The notes under the pieces were generated by a model that searched no databases, was not told where the DNA came from, and was given only the letters and a program-made list of their open reading frames with translations. A stretch of DNA of 25,993 nt from JACQAI01 sp035507915 (GTDB lineage Bacteria; Pseudomonadota; Alphaproteobacteria; Elsterales; Elsteraceae). The stretch covers positions 1 through 25,993 of the forward strand of contig DATJNS010000554.1 in assembly GCA_035507915.1 (NCBI GenBank), read 5' to 3'. Shown here piece after piece: positions 1-7,751 of the stretch. Each line of letters opens with the position of its first letter. Position 1 is the first letter of the stretch. The position numbers and the translations under genes were made by a program.

Positions 1-4
1 CCGC

Positions 5-217
5 ATGGCGCACGCTTCCGGGCTCGATTTCCCGAAAACGTGGCGAAATATCATTCGCATTCACCCATTGGTTGCTGGCCCGGCGGTGCAGATGGCCGAC
101 CGCGGACGCGTGTGGCTCGAGGTACCGCTGGTTACCGGCCACCGAATCGCGCATGACAGTGGGACGGGCTTCACCCTGATCCCGCCGATCGAGAACCTGG
201 CGCTCGCCTCGCAATAG
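5..217 (+). CDS. Hypothetical protein, possibly the 3' part of a longer gene
   Basis: An open frame of 70 codons ends at a TAG, and the frame stays open to the left edge, so it may be the C-terminal end of a larger protein. I recognise no family. The last 40 codons use mostly G/C in the third position like the genes around it, but the first 30 are less biased (hand count about 76% GC3 overall), which is lower than clear genes here. No Shine-Dalgarno can be judged this close to the edge. It could equally be a chance frame. The 178 bp between it and the next gene hold nothing I can name. Confidence 0.3.
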   Translation: MAHASGLDFPKTWRNIIRIHPLVAGPAVQMADRGRVWLEVPLVTGHRIAHDSGTGFTLIPPIENLALASQ

Positions 218-395
218 GTCGCGCCCACCGCGCCCCCAGCGCGCCCCCAGGACCTCCGCGCCCGGTGCCCATCCCAAATCCGGCCTCGATGCGCTATAGG
301 ACAAGCGGGGCTTGGAAGGGGTTGGCATGAAATCCACCGCAACGCGTATCCGGTCGGACCGGCGCAAGCCGGGCGACTGACCAGGGAGCGCGGCC

Positions 396-1805
396 TTGCC
401 GAGCCACAGCGATCAGCTCGTGCGCTGGATGACGACCCTGCGCCTCGAGGATCTGCCTGAGGACGTCGTCGAATCGACCAAGCTGCGCGTGCTCGACATC
501 ATCGGCCTCGCGCTCGCGTCCAGCGTGCTGGACTACGGCCGAGCGGTGCGCGAATCGGTGCTCGAGATGTCGCTCTCCACCGGCACCGCGCGCATCCTCG
601 GCTTCGGCGACCCGGTGCCGCCGATGTTCGCGGCCTTCGCCAACGGCGCGCTCGCCGAGGGGTTTCTCTACAGCGACACCCACAACGAGACCCTGACCCA
701 TGTCAGCGCGCCGGTCGTCGCGACCGCGTTCGCGCTCGGCGAGCACACCAACGCCAGCGGCGCCGACGTGCTCACCGCGATCGCCGGCGGCAACGAGCTG
801 ATCTGCCGGATGGGCTGCGTTGCGCCGGGCGCGTTCCATCGCGGCGGCTTCCATCCGACCGGTGTCATCGGCGCGCTGGGCGCGACCTTCGTCGCCTGCA
901 AGATGCTCGGCCTCGACATGGACCGCTCGCGCCACGCGATCGGCATCGCGGGCAGCCAGGCTGCTGGGCTCAACGAGGCGCTGTCCGACGGCACGTGGAC
1001 GACGATGATGCATCCGGGCTGGGCCGCGCACTGCGGCATCGCCGCGGCGTTGCTCGCCAAGAACGGCTTCACCGGACCGGCGACCGTGCTCGAGGGCCGC
1101 TTCGGCGTGTTCCGCGCCCACGTCCAGGACCCCGCCTACCAGTTCGATTTCGACCGCATGCTCGGCAAGCTCGGACGCGATTGGGAGAGCCGCTACATCT
1201 CGTTCAAACCCTATCCCTGCGCGCACGTGCTGCATTCCTTCATCGACGCCCTGCTGCACCTGCATCAGCACGAGGGCCTGCGGCCCGACAAGGTCAAGCG
1301 CATCACCTGCCCGATCGCCCAATACATGGTGCCGCTGGTCGCCGAGCCGCGGCACGAGAAGCTGAACCCGCAGACCTACCTTCAGGTTCGCACCAGCCTG
1401 CCGATGGTGCTCGCCGAGGCGCTGCATTTCGGCAAGGTGGATTTTCGCAGCTTCAGCGCCCGGACCATCCAGAACAAGGAGATCCTCGCGCTCGCCCAGC
1501 TGATCACCCACGTGATCGATCCGGATGCGCCGGGCAGCTGGCAATACAAGGGCTGGGTGGTCGTCGAGACCACCGACGGCACGACCCTCGAGCGCATCGA
1601 GGAACACAACCGCGGCAGCGCCGACAATCCGCTGAGCGTCTCCGACCTCGCCGTCAAGTTCCAGGAGAACTGCACGGTCGCGCTGCCCAACAAGGTCGAC
1701 GCCATCATCGACGCCGTGATCGGGCTCGACCAGATGCCGACCATCCACGAGCTGATCGACCATGCGACGCGCGTCGACGCCCGGCGTCGCGTGACCGGCC
1801 GCTAG
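396..1805 (+). CDS. MmgE/PrpD family protein (2-methylcitrate dehydratase-like)
   Basis: The 469-aa product has the all-helical MmgE/PrpD N-terminus (the segment around residues 20–40, VVESTKLRVLDIIGLALAS, is typical) and the small C-terminal lid domain that begins near residue 270. Length fits the family norm of about 450–480 aa. PrpD dehydrates 2-methylcitrate in propionate breakdown, and other members act on different tri- or dicarboxylates such as cis-aconitate or itaconate-related acids. No prpB or prpC is nearby, so the substrate is open. The start is a TTG at 396 preceded by AGGGAG at 383–388 with a 7-nt spacer; an in-frame TGA at 378–380 rules out an upstream start. It converges on the VOC gene with 26 bp between stops. 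Solute-binding proteins of the Bug type are often found near such genes, and one lies 2 kb away. Confidence 0.9.
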   Translation: MPSHSDQLVRWMTTLRLEDLPEDVVESTKLRVLDIIGLALASSVLDYGRAVRESVLEMSLSTGTARILGFGDPVPPMFAAFANGALAEGFLYSDTHNETLTHVSAPVVATAFALGEHTNASGADVLTAIAGGNELICRMGCVAPGAFHRGGFHPTGVIGALGATFVACKMLGLDMDRSRHAIGIAGSQAAGLNEALSDGTWTTMMHPGWAAHCGIAAALLAKNGFTGPATVLEGRFGVFRAHVQDPAYQFDFDRMLGKLGRDWESRYISFKPYPCAHVLHSFIDALLHLHQHEGLRPDKVKRITCPIAQYMVPLVAEPRHEKLNPQTYLQVRTSLPMVLAEALHFGKVDFRSFSARTIQNKEILALAQLITHVIDPDAPGSWQYKGWVVVETTDGTTLERIEEHNRGSADNPLSVSDLAVKFQENCTVALPNKVDAIIDAVIGLDQMPTIHELIDHATRVDARRRVTGR

Positions 1806-1807
1806 AA

Positions 1808-1833
1808 AGCCGCGAGCGGCCGAACCCGCGGCT
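1808..1833. terminator. Candidate bidirectional terminator hairpin
   Basis: AGCCGCG at 1808–1814 and CGCGGCT at 1827–1833 form a perfect 7-bp GC-rich stem with a 12-nt loop. It fills the 26-bp gap between two converging genes and overlaps the stop codon of the minus-strand one. There is no clear U-tract on either strand, so the function is inferred from position. Confidence 0.4.
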
Positions 1834-2779
1834 ACGGCGTCGCGTGGCCGAAGAACGACGGCTGCGGCGGCGTGCCCCAGGGTCCCGCGATGTCCGGACC
1901 GCGTTGGTGATGCCCGGCCGGCGCCTTGGCGTTGAGCACGTCGGTATCGGCCCAGTGCTCGTGCACGCGGTTCCACGGATCCTTCCAGTAGTCGAACACC
2001 TGGCTGCCCAGCTGGTGGCGGCCGATGCCCCACACGTGCTCGTAGCAGCCCTTCGCCGCCAGGTGCTCGTGGCCGATCATCACGTCGTCGATGTCGGCGG
2101 CCTCGTAGGACAGGTGGTTGAGGCCGGTCTTGTCGCCCTTGATCAGGAAGAAGGTGTGGTGGTCGACATAGTCGTCGCCGCGATCGCAGCGGTTGAACGA
2201 GCCGACGACGTTGGACTTGTCGCCGTCATAGATCTCGTCGGAGCAGATCAGCCCCAGCGTCTCGCGATACCACGCCAGCATCTTGGCGAAGTTCGTCGTC
2301 ATCACGACGCCGTGGCCCATGCGTTTGACGTGCGACGGCCCGGCCCTGAGCCGGAACAGTTCGCCGCGCCGACGCTGCTTGTCGGCGCCCGAGTTGACCG
2401 CCGGCCGCTCGAGCCTGATCGGCGGCAGCTGCTCGAGCCCGTGCACGACCTCGACCTGATAGCCGTCGGGATCCTTGAGGCGCACGCGCTGGCCGCCGCC
2501 CGGCTCGTCGATCGACTCGATGCCCGACGCGCCGTCGAGCTTGGCGAGCCGCTTCAAGTCGTCGGGGCTGGCGGCATAGAACGCGAGCCCGACATGGCGC
2601 GGCTCGCCGAGCTCGGTGACGTGCAGATGGTGCGCCGGGTCGGTGCCGCGCATGTAGAGCGCGGTCTTGGTGCGCGCCGCGCGCACCATGCCGAACGCCG
2701 TCAGGAACTCCTCCTGCTTGTCGAGGTCGGGGGACCGGATCCGACCCCACGCGATGTCGATCACCTTCATCACTGGCAT
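1832..2779 (-). CDS. VOC-family extradiol dioxygenase-like protein
   Basis: The 315-aa protein has two vicinal-oxygen-chelate modules, about residues 5–115 and 152–278. The second carries what looks like the complete type I extradiol iron triad: H156 (in MGHGV), H222 (in LNHLSYE) and E274 (in RVHEHW). Their spacing (66 and 52 residues) is close to that of 2,3-dihydroxybiphenyl dioxygenase. Such enzymes cleave catecholic rings next to the hydroxyl pair. The start is ATG at 2779, because GGAGG lies 5 nt upstream; an in-frame extension to 2884 would be Arg/Pro-rich, would run to 2 bp of the divergent gene, and does not resemble a VOC domain. No other aromatic-degradation gene is in view, so substrate and even ring cleavage are inferred. 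A glyoxalase-like role is the alternative. Confidence 0.85.
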   Translation of the reverse strand: MPVMKVIDIAWGRIRSPDLDKQEEFLTAFGMVRAARTKTALYMRGTDPAHHLHVTELGEPRHVGLAFYAASPDDLKRLAKLDGASGIESIDEPGGGQRVRLKDPDGYQVEVVHGLEQLPPIRLERPAVNSGADKQRRRGELFRLRAGPSHVKRMGHGVVMTTNFAKMLAWYRETLGLICSDEIYDGDKSNVVGSFNRCDRGDDYVDHHTFFLIKGDKTGLNHLSYEAADIDDVMIGHEHLAAKGCYEHVWGIGRHQLGSQVFDYWKDPWNRVHEHWADTDVLNAKAPAGHHQRGPDIAGPWGTPPQPSFFGHATP

Positions 2780-2885
2780 GCCACCCTCCCGTCCGACGGA
2801 CGATCGCGGGCGCCCTGGCGCGGACGCTCGCACGGTCGTCACGGAGTCTGGTCCCGCCGGAGCGGGATGTCTAGGATGCGCCACG

Positions 2886-3509
2886 ATGAAGGCCGCTCCC
2901 CCGTCGGTCGCCGTGTTCGATCTCGGCGGCGTGCTGATCGACTGGAACCCGCGCCACCTCTATCGCAAGCTGTTCGGCGGCGACGACGCGGCGATGGAGG
3001 ATTTCCTCGCCACGGTATGCACCCAGGCCTGGAACGAGGGCCAGGACGCCGGGCGCAGCTTCGCCGAGGCGGCCGCGCTGCTGCGCGCCGCGCACCCCGA
3101 CAAGGCGGCGCTGATCGACGCCTACGGCGCCCGGTTCGACGAGATGCTGGCCGGACCGATCCACGGCACGGTGGAGATCCTCGCGGCGCTGCGCGCGCGG
3201 GCGGTTCCGCTCTACGCGCTTTCGAACTGGTCGGCCGAGACCTACCCGCTGGCCGAGCGCCGTTTCACATTTCTGCAATGGTTCCGCGGTGTCGTGATCT
3301 CCGGCCGCGAAGGCGTGATCAAGCCGGATCCGCGCATCTTCAACCGGCTCCTCGAGCGCTTCGGGATCGCGGCGTCCGACGCCGTCTATATCGACGACAA
3401 CCCGCGCAACGTCGCTGCCGGACAGGCGCTCGGCATCCGCTCGCTCCACTTTACCGGCCCGGCCGTCCTGCGCCGCGACCTCGTCGCGCTCGACCTGCTG
3501 GACCCCTGA
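2886..3509 (+). CDS. HAD-superfamily hydrolase, subfamily IA
   Basis: The 207-aa protein shows all four HAD motifs: D12 in FDLGGVLIDW (motif I, with Gly at the usual second Asp position as in YihX-type sugar phosphatases), S113-N114 in YALSNWS (motif II), K146 in GVIKPDP (motif III) and D170-D171 in VYIDDNPRN (motif IV). A small helical cap fits between residues 20 and 95. It is probably a cytosolic phosphatase for a small phosphorylated metabolite; a dehalogenase role is less likely given the YihX-like motif I. The start is ATG 2886, where homology to HAD proteins begins; in-frame ATGs exist further upstream but would put the N-terminus inside the divergent VOC gene. It converges with the solute-binding protein gene with 19 bp between the stops. 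Confidence 0.88.
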   Translation: MKAAPPSVAVFDLGGVLIDWNPRHLYRKLFGGDDAAMEDFLATVCTQAWNEGQDAGRSFAEAAALLRAAHPDKAALIDAYGARFDEMLAGPIHGTVEILAALRARAVPLYALSNWSAETYPLAERRFTFLQWFRGVVISGREGVIKPDPRIFNRLLERFGIAASDAVYIDDNPRNVAAGQALGIRSLHFTGPAVLRRDLVALDLLDP

Positions 3510-3528
3510 CGCGCCCCGGCGGCCGCGG

Positions 3529-4503
3529 TCATTCCTTGTGGACGCCGGCGCGCTCGAGCACGCCCGCCCATTTGACGGTCTCGTCGTGGATGGTGCGCCC
3601 GAGCGCGTCGGGGCCGCCGCGCAGGACGTCGATGCCCTGCGCCGCGAATGGGCCGGTCACGTCGGGCGACGCCTGCGCGCGCTCGACCACCGCGGCGAGC
3701 CGGTCGATGACGGCGCGCGGCGTCGCCTTGGGCGCCACCAGGCCGCACCACACGCCGGTCACGAATGTCGCGTAGCCGAGCTCGACCATGGTCGGCACCT
3801 CGGGCAGCACCGGCGTGCGCGTGGCGCCGGTGACCGCCAGCGCGCGCACGGTGCCGGCGCGCACGTGGGGCAGCGCGGTCGACACCGGCGCGAACATGGC
3901 CGTGATCTGACCGCCGAGCAGGTCGGTCATCGCCTGCGAGCTGCCCTTGTAGGGCACGTGCAGGAGCTTGACGCCGGCCATCGCGTTGAACAGCTCACCC
4001 GATAAATGAAGGATCGTGCCGGTGCCGGCCGAGCCGTAGGTGAGCTGTCCCGGTCGCGCCTTTGCCAACGCGACCAGCTCGGCGACGCTGGCGGCGTGCA
4101 CCGAAGGATGGACGACCAGGACGTTCGGCACGGTGCCGACGAGGGCGATCGGCGCGACGTCGGTCTCGAAGTCGAACGGCAGATCCTTGATCAACGCCGG
4201 GTTGACCGTGTTGGAGACCGTGCCCATGAACAGCGTGTAGCCGTCGGGCGCGGCGTGGATCACGGCATCGACGGCGATGGCGCTCGAGGCGCCCGGCTTG
4301 TTCTCGACCACGACGCTCTGGCCGAGCAGCGTGCCCATGGTCGGGGCGATCAGCCGCGTCGTCGTGTCGGCCGCGGTGCCCGGCGGAAAGCCGACCAGGA
4401 TCTTGATCGGATGGTCGGGATAGTCGCTCGCAGCGGCCGCGCCAACGGTCCCGCCGCACACCCAGGCGGCCAGCGCCACGAGCATGAATCCGATCGTCCG
4501 CAC
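3529..4503 (-). CDS. Bug/TctC-family tripartite tricarboxylate transporter substrate-binding protein
   Basis: The 324-aa protein starts with a signal peptide (hydrophobic residues 3–24, likely cut after AAAA near residue 25), then the family signature YPDHPIKILVGFPPGTAAD. Other hallmarks are VVENKPGA near 67–74, GYTL near 88, the LTYGSAGTGT region near 154, and VPYKGSSQAMTDLLGGQI near 181–199. Bug proteins bind carboxylates in the periplasm. No TctA or TctB membrane partner is in the window, which is common for this expanded family. The start is GTG at 4503 with GGAGGG 5 nt upstream. It is the last gene of a minus-strand run with the DUF1345, hydroxyacid dehydrogenase and SDR genes, so the ligand may be a hydroxy acid used by those enzymes; that is inference. 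Confidence 0.92.
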   Translation of the reverse strand: MRTIGFMLVALAAWVCGGTVGAAAASDYPDHPIKILVGFPPGTAADTTTRLIAPTMGTLLGQSVVVENKPGASSAIAVDAVIHAAPDGYTLFMGTVSNTVNPALIKDLPFDFETDVAPIALVGTVPNVLVVHPSVHAASVAELVALAKARPGQLTYGSAGTGTILHLSGELFNAMAGVKLLHVPYKGSSQAMTDLLGGQITAMFAPVSTALPHVRAGTVRALAVTGATRTPVLPEVPTMVELGYATFVTGVWCGLVAPKATPRAVIDRLAAVVERAQASPDVTGPFAAQGIDVLRGGPDALGRTIHDETVKWAGVLERAGVHKE

Positions 4504-4581
4504 CAGATCCCTCCCCCAGCCGCCGGTTCCCCGGCGGCATTTCGATCACCTTAACCGACCGGACGCCGCAACGCAGCCCAC

Positions 4582-5223
4582 CTAGAACAGTCCGGCCGCC
4601 AGGTTGATGGCAAGCGCGAGGATGCCGGTGTTGAAGCCGAACGACAGCACGCCGTGCGCCAGGGTCAGGCGCCGCAGCGCGCGCCCGGTCACCTGGACGT
4701 CGGAGACCTGGCACGTCATGCCGACGACGAAGGCGTAGTAGAGGAAATCGGGGTAGGTCGGCGCCTGGTCGCCGGGAAACAGCAGGCCGGAGGGCGTCTT
4801 GCCGCGATAGTACTCGTGCGCGTAGTGCATCGCGAAGATCACGTGGGTGAAGCTCCAGGACAGCACCACGGTGGCGGCCGCCAGCGCGATGCGCCAATCC
4901 GCCCCGGCGCGCGGCAGCCCCTTGGCGGCATTGAGCTCGAAACCGATCGCGAACATGCTGAAGCAGATCGCCGTGACCGTCAGGACAAGCATCGTCCAAC
5001 GCCCGGCGTCCTGCTGAGCGGCGCGCCGTCGCACGGCCGCGACGTCGGACCGTGCCACCACGATCGTCGCAGCGACCAGGAACATTGCGACGCCGGCATC
5101 CCAGCCGATGATGCCGCGAGTCGGCACCGCCAAGCGCGCCGGCAAGGCGAGGTAGACCGCGAGCGCCAACGCGCCGGACAGGAAGAGCCGCGGTCGACTT
5201 CGGATCGCCGAGAGTGCGGTCAA
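4582..5223 (-). CDS. DUF1345 integral membrane protein
   Basis: The 213-aa protein has about five hydrophobic spans, near residues 13–30, 38–58, 76–96, 110–130 and 190–212. The segment YAFVVGMTCQVSDVQVTGRA followed by LRRLTLAHGVLSF near 163–197 is the DUF1345 hallmark. Function is unknown in the family. The start is a TTG at 5221–5223 that overlaps the TGA of the upstream dehydrogenase by 4 bp (TTGA), which points to translational coupling and one transcript. A start at a later codon is possible but would remove part of the first membrane span. There are 78 bp to the next gene downstream, the Bug protein. Confidence 0.88.
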   Translation of the reverse strand: MTALSAIRSRPRLFLSGALALAVYLALPARLAVPTRGIIGWDAGVAMFLVAATIVVARSDVAAVRRRAAQQDAGRWTMLVLTVTAICFSMFAIGFELNAAKGLPRAGADWRIALAAATVVLSWSFTHVIFAMHYAHEYYRGKTPSGLLFPGDQAPTYPDFLYYAFVVGMTCQVSDVQVTGRALRRLTLAHGVLSFGFNTGILALAINLAAGLF

Positions 5224-6158
5224 ACGACCCGGGTCAGCAGTGGCCGACCCTCGAAGTGGGCGCGCAGATTGTCGATCACCAGCTGACCCATCGCCGCGCG
5301 CGTCGCGTGCGTGGCACTGCCCTGATGCGGGCTCAGCACGACGTTCTCCAGCGCGGCGAGCGCGGACGGCACGCGCGGCTCGTCGGCGAACACGTCGAGC
5401 GCCGCGGCGCCCAAGGTGCCGTCCTGCAACGCCGCGATCAGCGCCGGCTCGTCGACCACCGAGCCGCGCGACACGTTGACGAGCAGGCCGGCCGGCCCGA
5501 GCGCGGCCAGCACCGTCCGATCGACCAGCCGCGCGGTCGCCGCGCCGCCCGGGCAGGCGACGACCAGCACGTCGGAGGCGGCCGCGAGCTCGGAGAGGTT
5601 CGCGTAGTAGCGGTACGGCACGTCCTTCGGCTGCGGACCGTGATAGGCGACCGTCATCTTGAAGGCTTCACCCAACGCCGCGATCGCCTGGCCGATGCGC
5701 CCCAGGCCGAGAATGCCGAGCCGCATGCCGCTCAGCTTGGTGCCGAGCGGCAGCGGACCGTCGCGCCAGCGCCCGGTGCGCACGAACCGGTCGCCCTCGG
5801 CGATGCGACGCCCGGCCGCGAGCATCAGGCCGATCGCCAGCTCGGCGACCCCGTCGGTCAGCACCCCGGGCGTGTTGGTCACCGGGATGCCGCGGCGCGC
5901 CGCGGCCTGGAGATCGATCGCGTCGACCCCGACGCCGAAGCACGCGATGATCTCGAGATTGGGCAGACGGTCGATCAACGCGCCGCTCGCGCCGGCGTGG
6001 CCGCTGGTCGCGATCGCGCGCACGCGCGCGCCGACCTCGGCGATGCGGGCTTCCGCGTCGGGCAGCCGCCACAACGGATGGCTGATGGACATCGCCTCGA
6101 GCTGGGCGAGCGCGTCGCCGGCGATCTCGTGGGTCAGGGTCAGGATGTCGGGCTTCAT
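5220..6158 (-). CDS. D-2-hydroxyacid dehydrogenase (glyoxylate/hydroxypyruvate reductase-like)
   Basis: The 312-aa protein has the two-domain D-isomer-specific 2-hydroxyacid dehydrogenase layout. The nucleotide fold carries GLGRIG at 151–156. The catalytic set is complete: R231 in NVSRGSVVDE, E260 in DVFADEP and H278 in LSPHQGSAT. FGVGVDAIDL near 74–83 and NTPGVLTDGVAE near 95–106 are typical of the glyoxylate/hydroxypyruvate reductase branch. It should interconvert a 2-oxo acid and a D-2-hydroxy acid with NAD(P)H in the cytosol. The gene follows the SDR gene by 27 bp and overlaps the DUF1345 gene by 4 bp. The ribosome-binding region is odd: no good Shine-Dalgarno, but a CGGGGCCCCG palindrome ending at the start codon. 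Confidence 0.93.
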   Translation of the reverse strand: MKPDILTLTHEIAGDALAQLEAMSISHPLWRLPDAEARIAEVGARVRAIATSGHAGASGALIDRLPNLEIIACFGVGVDAIDLQAAARRGIPVTNTPGVLTDGVAELAIGLMLAAGRRIAEGDRFVRTGRWRDGPLPLGTKLSGMRLGILGLGRIGQAIAALGEAFKMTVAYHGPQPKDVPYRYYANLSELAAASDVLVVACPGGAATARLVDRTVLAALGPAGLLVNVSRGSVVDEPALIAALQDGTLGAAALDVFADEPRVPSALAALENVVLSPHQGSATHATRAAMGQLVIDNLRAHFEGRPLLTRVV

Positions 6159-6185
6159 CGGGGCCCCGGCGGTTGCCGCGGCAGT

Positions 6186-6929
6186 CTACAGGCTGACCCC
6201 CCCGTCCGCGATGATCGTCGTGCCGGTCGTGAAGCTCGACTCGTCGCTCGCCAGATAGATGGCCACCGCCGCGATCTCCTCGGGCGTGCCGAGCCGACCG
6301 AGCGGCTGGCGATCGACGAAAGCCTGGCGCGCTTCGGGCGTGCCGCCTTGCGCGGCGATCCGCTCGTCGAGCGACGGCGTCTGCACCGTACCGGGGCAGA
6401 TCGCGTTGCAGCGGATGCCCTGCTTGATGAAATCCGCCGCCACCGACTTGGTGAGGCCGATCACGGCGGCCTTGGTCGTGCCGTAGACGAACCGGTTGGG
6501 CAGACCTTTGACCGACGAGGCGACCGACGAGATGTTGACGATCGAGGCGCCCTTGCCGCGCGCCAGCATGGCGGGCAGGAAGGCGCGGATCATCCGGTAC
6601 ATGCTGCGCACGTTGAGCGCCGCGGAGAACTCCCAATCCTTCTCCGAGCACTCGAGGATCGTGCCGTGGTGGACGAAGCCTGCGCAGTTGAACAGCACGT
6701 CGAGCGCGCCGACCTCGACCGCGAGCTTGGAGATCGCGGTGAGATCGGTGACGTCGAGCGCGCGCACCGTGACGCCCGGGGTCGCCTCGAGCGCCTTCAG
6801 GCGCTCGAGGTTGAGGTCGGTCGCGATCACCTGGGCGCCTTCCGCGGCGAACGCCAGCGTCGTCGCGCGCCCGATGCCCTGGGCCGCCGCTGTGATCAGC
6901 GCCCGTTTGCCCGCCAGTCTGCCCGCCAT
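6186..6929 (-). CDS. Short-chain dehydrogenase/reductase (BDH2 / keto-deoxy-fuconate dehydrogenase-like)
   Basis: The 247-aa classical SDR has TAAAQGIG at 13–20 in place of the usual TGxxxGIG. This variant is typical of DHRS6/BDH2-type 3-hydroxybutyrate dehydrogenases and 2-keto-3-deoxy-L-fuconate dehydrogenases. D38 after the second strand favours NAD. NCAG (81–84), the serine at about 134–135, Y149 and K153 complete the active site. It most likely oxidises a hydroxyl of a short hydroxy acid or deoxy sugar acid; the sugar-acid option fits the UxaA-type dehydratase 1.5 kb upstream. ATG at 6929 has GGGAGGA 6 nt upstream. It sits 49 bp after the sigma-factor gene and heads a tight run with the next two genes. 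Confidence 0.92.
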   Translation of the reverse strand: MAGRLAGKRALITAAAQGIGRATTLAFAAEGAQVIATDLNLERLKALEATPGVTVRALDVTDLTAISKLAVEVGALDVLFNCAGFVHHGTILECSEKDWEFSAALNVRSMYRMIRAFLPAMLARGKGASIVNISSVASSVKGLPNRFVYGTTKAAVIGLTKSVAADFIKQGIRCNAICPGTVQTPSLDERIAAQGGTPEARQAFVDRQPLGRLGTPEEIAAVAIYLASDESSFTTGTTIIADGGVSL

Positions 6930-6978
6930 GATCGATCCTCCCGCGCGCCGAAGCCTAGCCGAAATGCCTCGGCCACGA

Positions 6979-7539
6979 CTACCGGCGGACGGACGGCTCC
7001 CCCGGCATGCGCGGGCGCGGCCGACCGGCGCGCTGCCGGCCCTCCGGATCGAGCCGGAACTCCAGATTGGCGCGCGCGCGGAACAGGCGCGAGCGGATCG
7101 TGCCGAGCGGCACGTCGAGACGTCGCGCGGCGTCCTCGTAGGACATGCCGTGCAGCGTGATCAGGATCAAGACCTGCTTCTGCTCGGCCGGCAGCTGGTC
7201 GACCGCGAGGCGCAGCTCCTTGAGCACCAGCCGGTCGACCTGGTTGGCGTTCCGGTAGGGCTCGTGATGCGACGCCGCGTCGAGCGAGGCGGCTTGGCTC
7301 AGTTTCCGGCGCCGCACGCGGTCGACGAAGATGTTGCGCATGATCGTGTTGAGCCAGCCGATGAACGGGCCGCTCGGCTGATAGAGGTGCATCTTCTTGA
7401 TCGCCCGCTCGAGCGTCTCCTGGACCAGGTCGTCGGCAGCCACCCGGTTGCGCTCGAGCGCGCGCGCGAACCGGCGCAGCTCGGGGATGTGCTGGATCAG
7501 CAGATCCTGGAGCGAAGGCGTAGTGGTGGCGTGCGTCAT
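6979..7539 (-). CDS. ECF-type RNA polymerase sigma factor
   Basis: The 186-aa protein has sigma region 2 (about residues 14–78, including ADDLVQETLERA and FIGWLNTIMRNIFVDRVRRR) and region 4 (about 112–160, LPAEQKQVLILITLHGMSYEDAA then LDVPLGTIRSRLFRAR). The last 20 residues are basic and proline-rich. Region 2 resembles the alphaproteobacterial EcfG-like and related groups, but no NepR or PhyR gene is beside it, so I do not assign it to the general stress response. I choose ATG 7539 because GAGG lies 5 nt upstream; frames open at 7560 and 7554 lack such a site. No anti-sigma gene is recognisable nearby. The 211-bp region upstream holds several palindromes. Confidence 0.9.
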   Translation of the reverse strand: MTHATTTPSLQDLLIQHIPELRRFARALERNRVAADDLVQETLERAIKKMHLYQPSGPFIGWLNTIMRNIFVDRVRRRKLSQAASLDAASHHEPYRNANQVDRLVLKELRLAVDQLPAEQKQVLILITLHGMSYEDAARRLDVPLGTIRSRLFRARANLEFRLDPEGRQRAGRPRPRMPGEPSVRR

Positions 7540-7653
7540 CTGAACCTCATGCATAACCACAATGATGGTCGCCGCCAGCGCGGCGCGGGTGCCGGCGTGC
7601 CGGCCGGTCGCGGAGCGGCGCGGTGTGCTCCGCCGCCCTCGATCCGAAAACCC

Positions 7654-7702
7654 ATTGGTTGGTTAACCAATCGCCCCGGTCCGGGGTTGCCGATATGGTT
7701 AA
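7654..7702. promoter_or_regulatory. Palindrome cluster upstream of the sigma-factor gene
   Basis: TTGGTTAACCAA at 7659–7670 is a perfect 12-bp palindrome, framed by ATTGG at 7654 and CCAAT ending at 7671. CCCCGG-T-CCGGGG follows at 7674–7686, and a second TGGTTAA copy sits at 7696–7702. They lie 115–163 bp upstream of the sigma-factor start in an AT-richer patch. The TGGT/ACCA arms recall GntR-family (FadR-type) operators, but the spacing differs from that consensus, so the binding protein is unknown. Confidence 0.4.
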
Positions 7703-7751
7703 TCAGACGTAAATGACATCCTCGGGGCAGAACTGTGAGGATTTTGGGCCG

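Noticed and set aside
327..380. 17-codon frame upstream of the MmgE/PrpD gene as a leader peptide
   Set aside because: No attenuator-like hairpins or codon runs accompany it.
294..2033. Long minus-strand open frame opposite the MmgE/PrpD gene
   Set aside because: Arg/Ala/Gly/Glu-rich translation with no domain, antisense to a gene with strong family identity; typical of high-GC DNA.
995..3775. 926-codon plus-strand open frame across several genes
   Set aside because: It crosses four confidently assigned genes in the wrong frame or strand and has arginine-rich low-complexity composition.
5214..7160. 648-codon plus-strand open frame
   Set aside because: Antisense to the hydroxyacid dehydrogenase, SDR and sigma genes, which all have complete motifs.
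7540..7751. ECF self-promoter (GGAAC…CGTT) upstream of the sigma gene
   Set aside because: I looked on the minus strand and found no such pair with suitable spacing.
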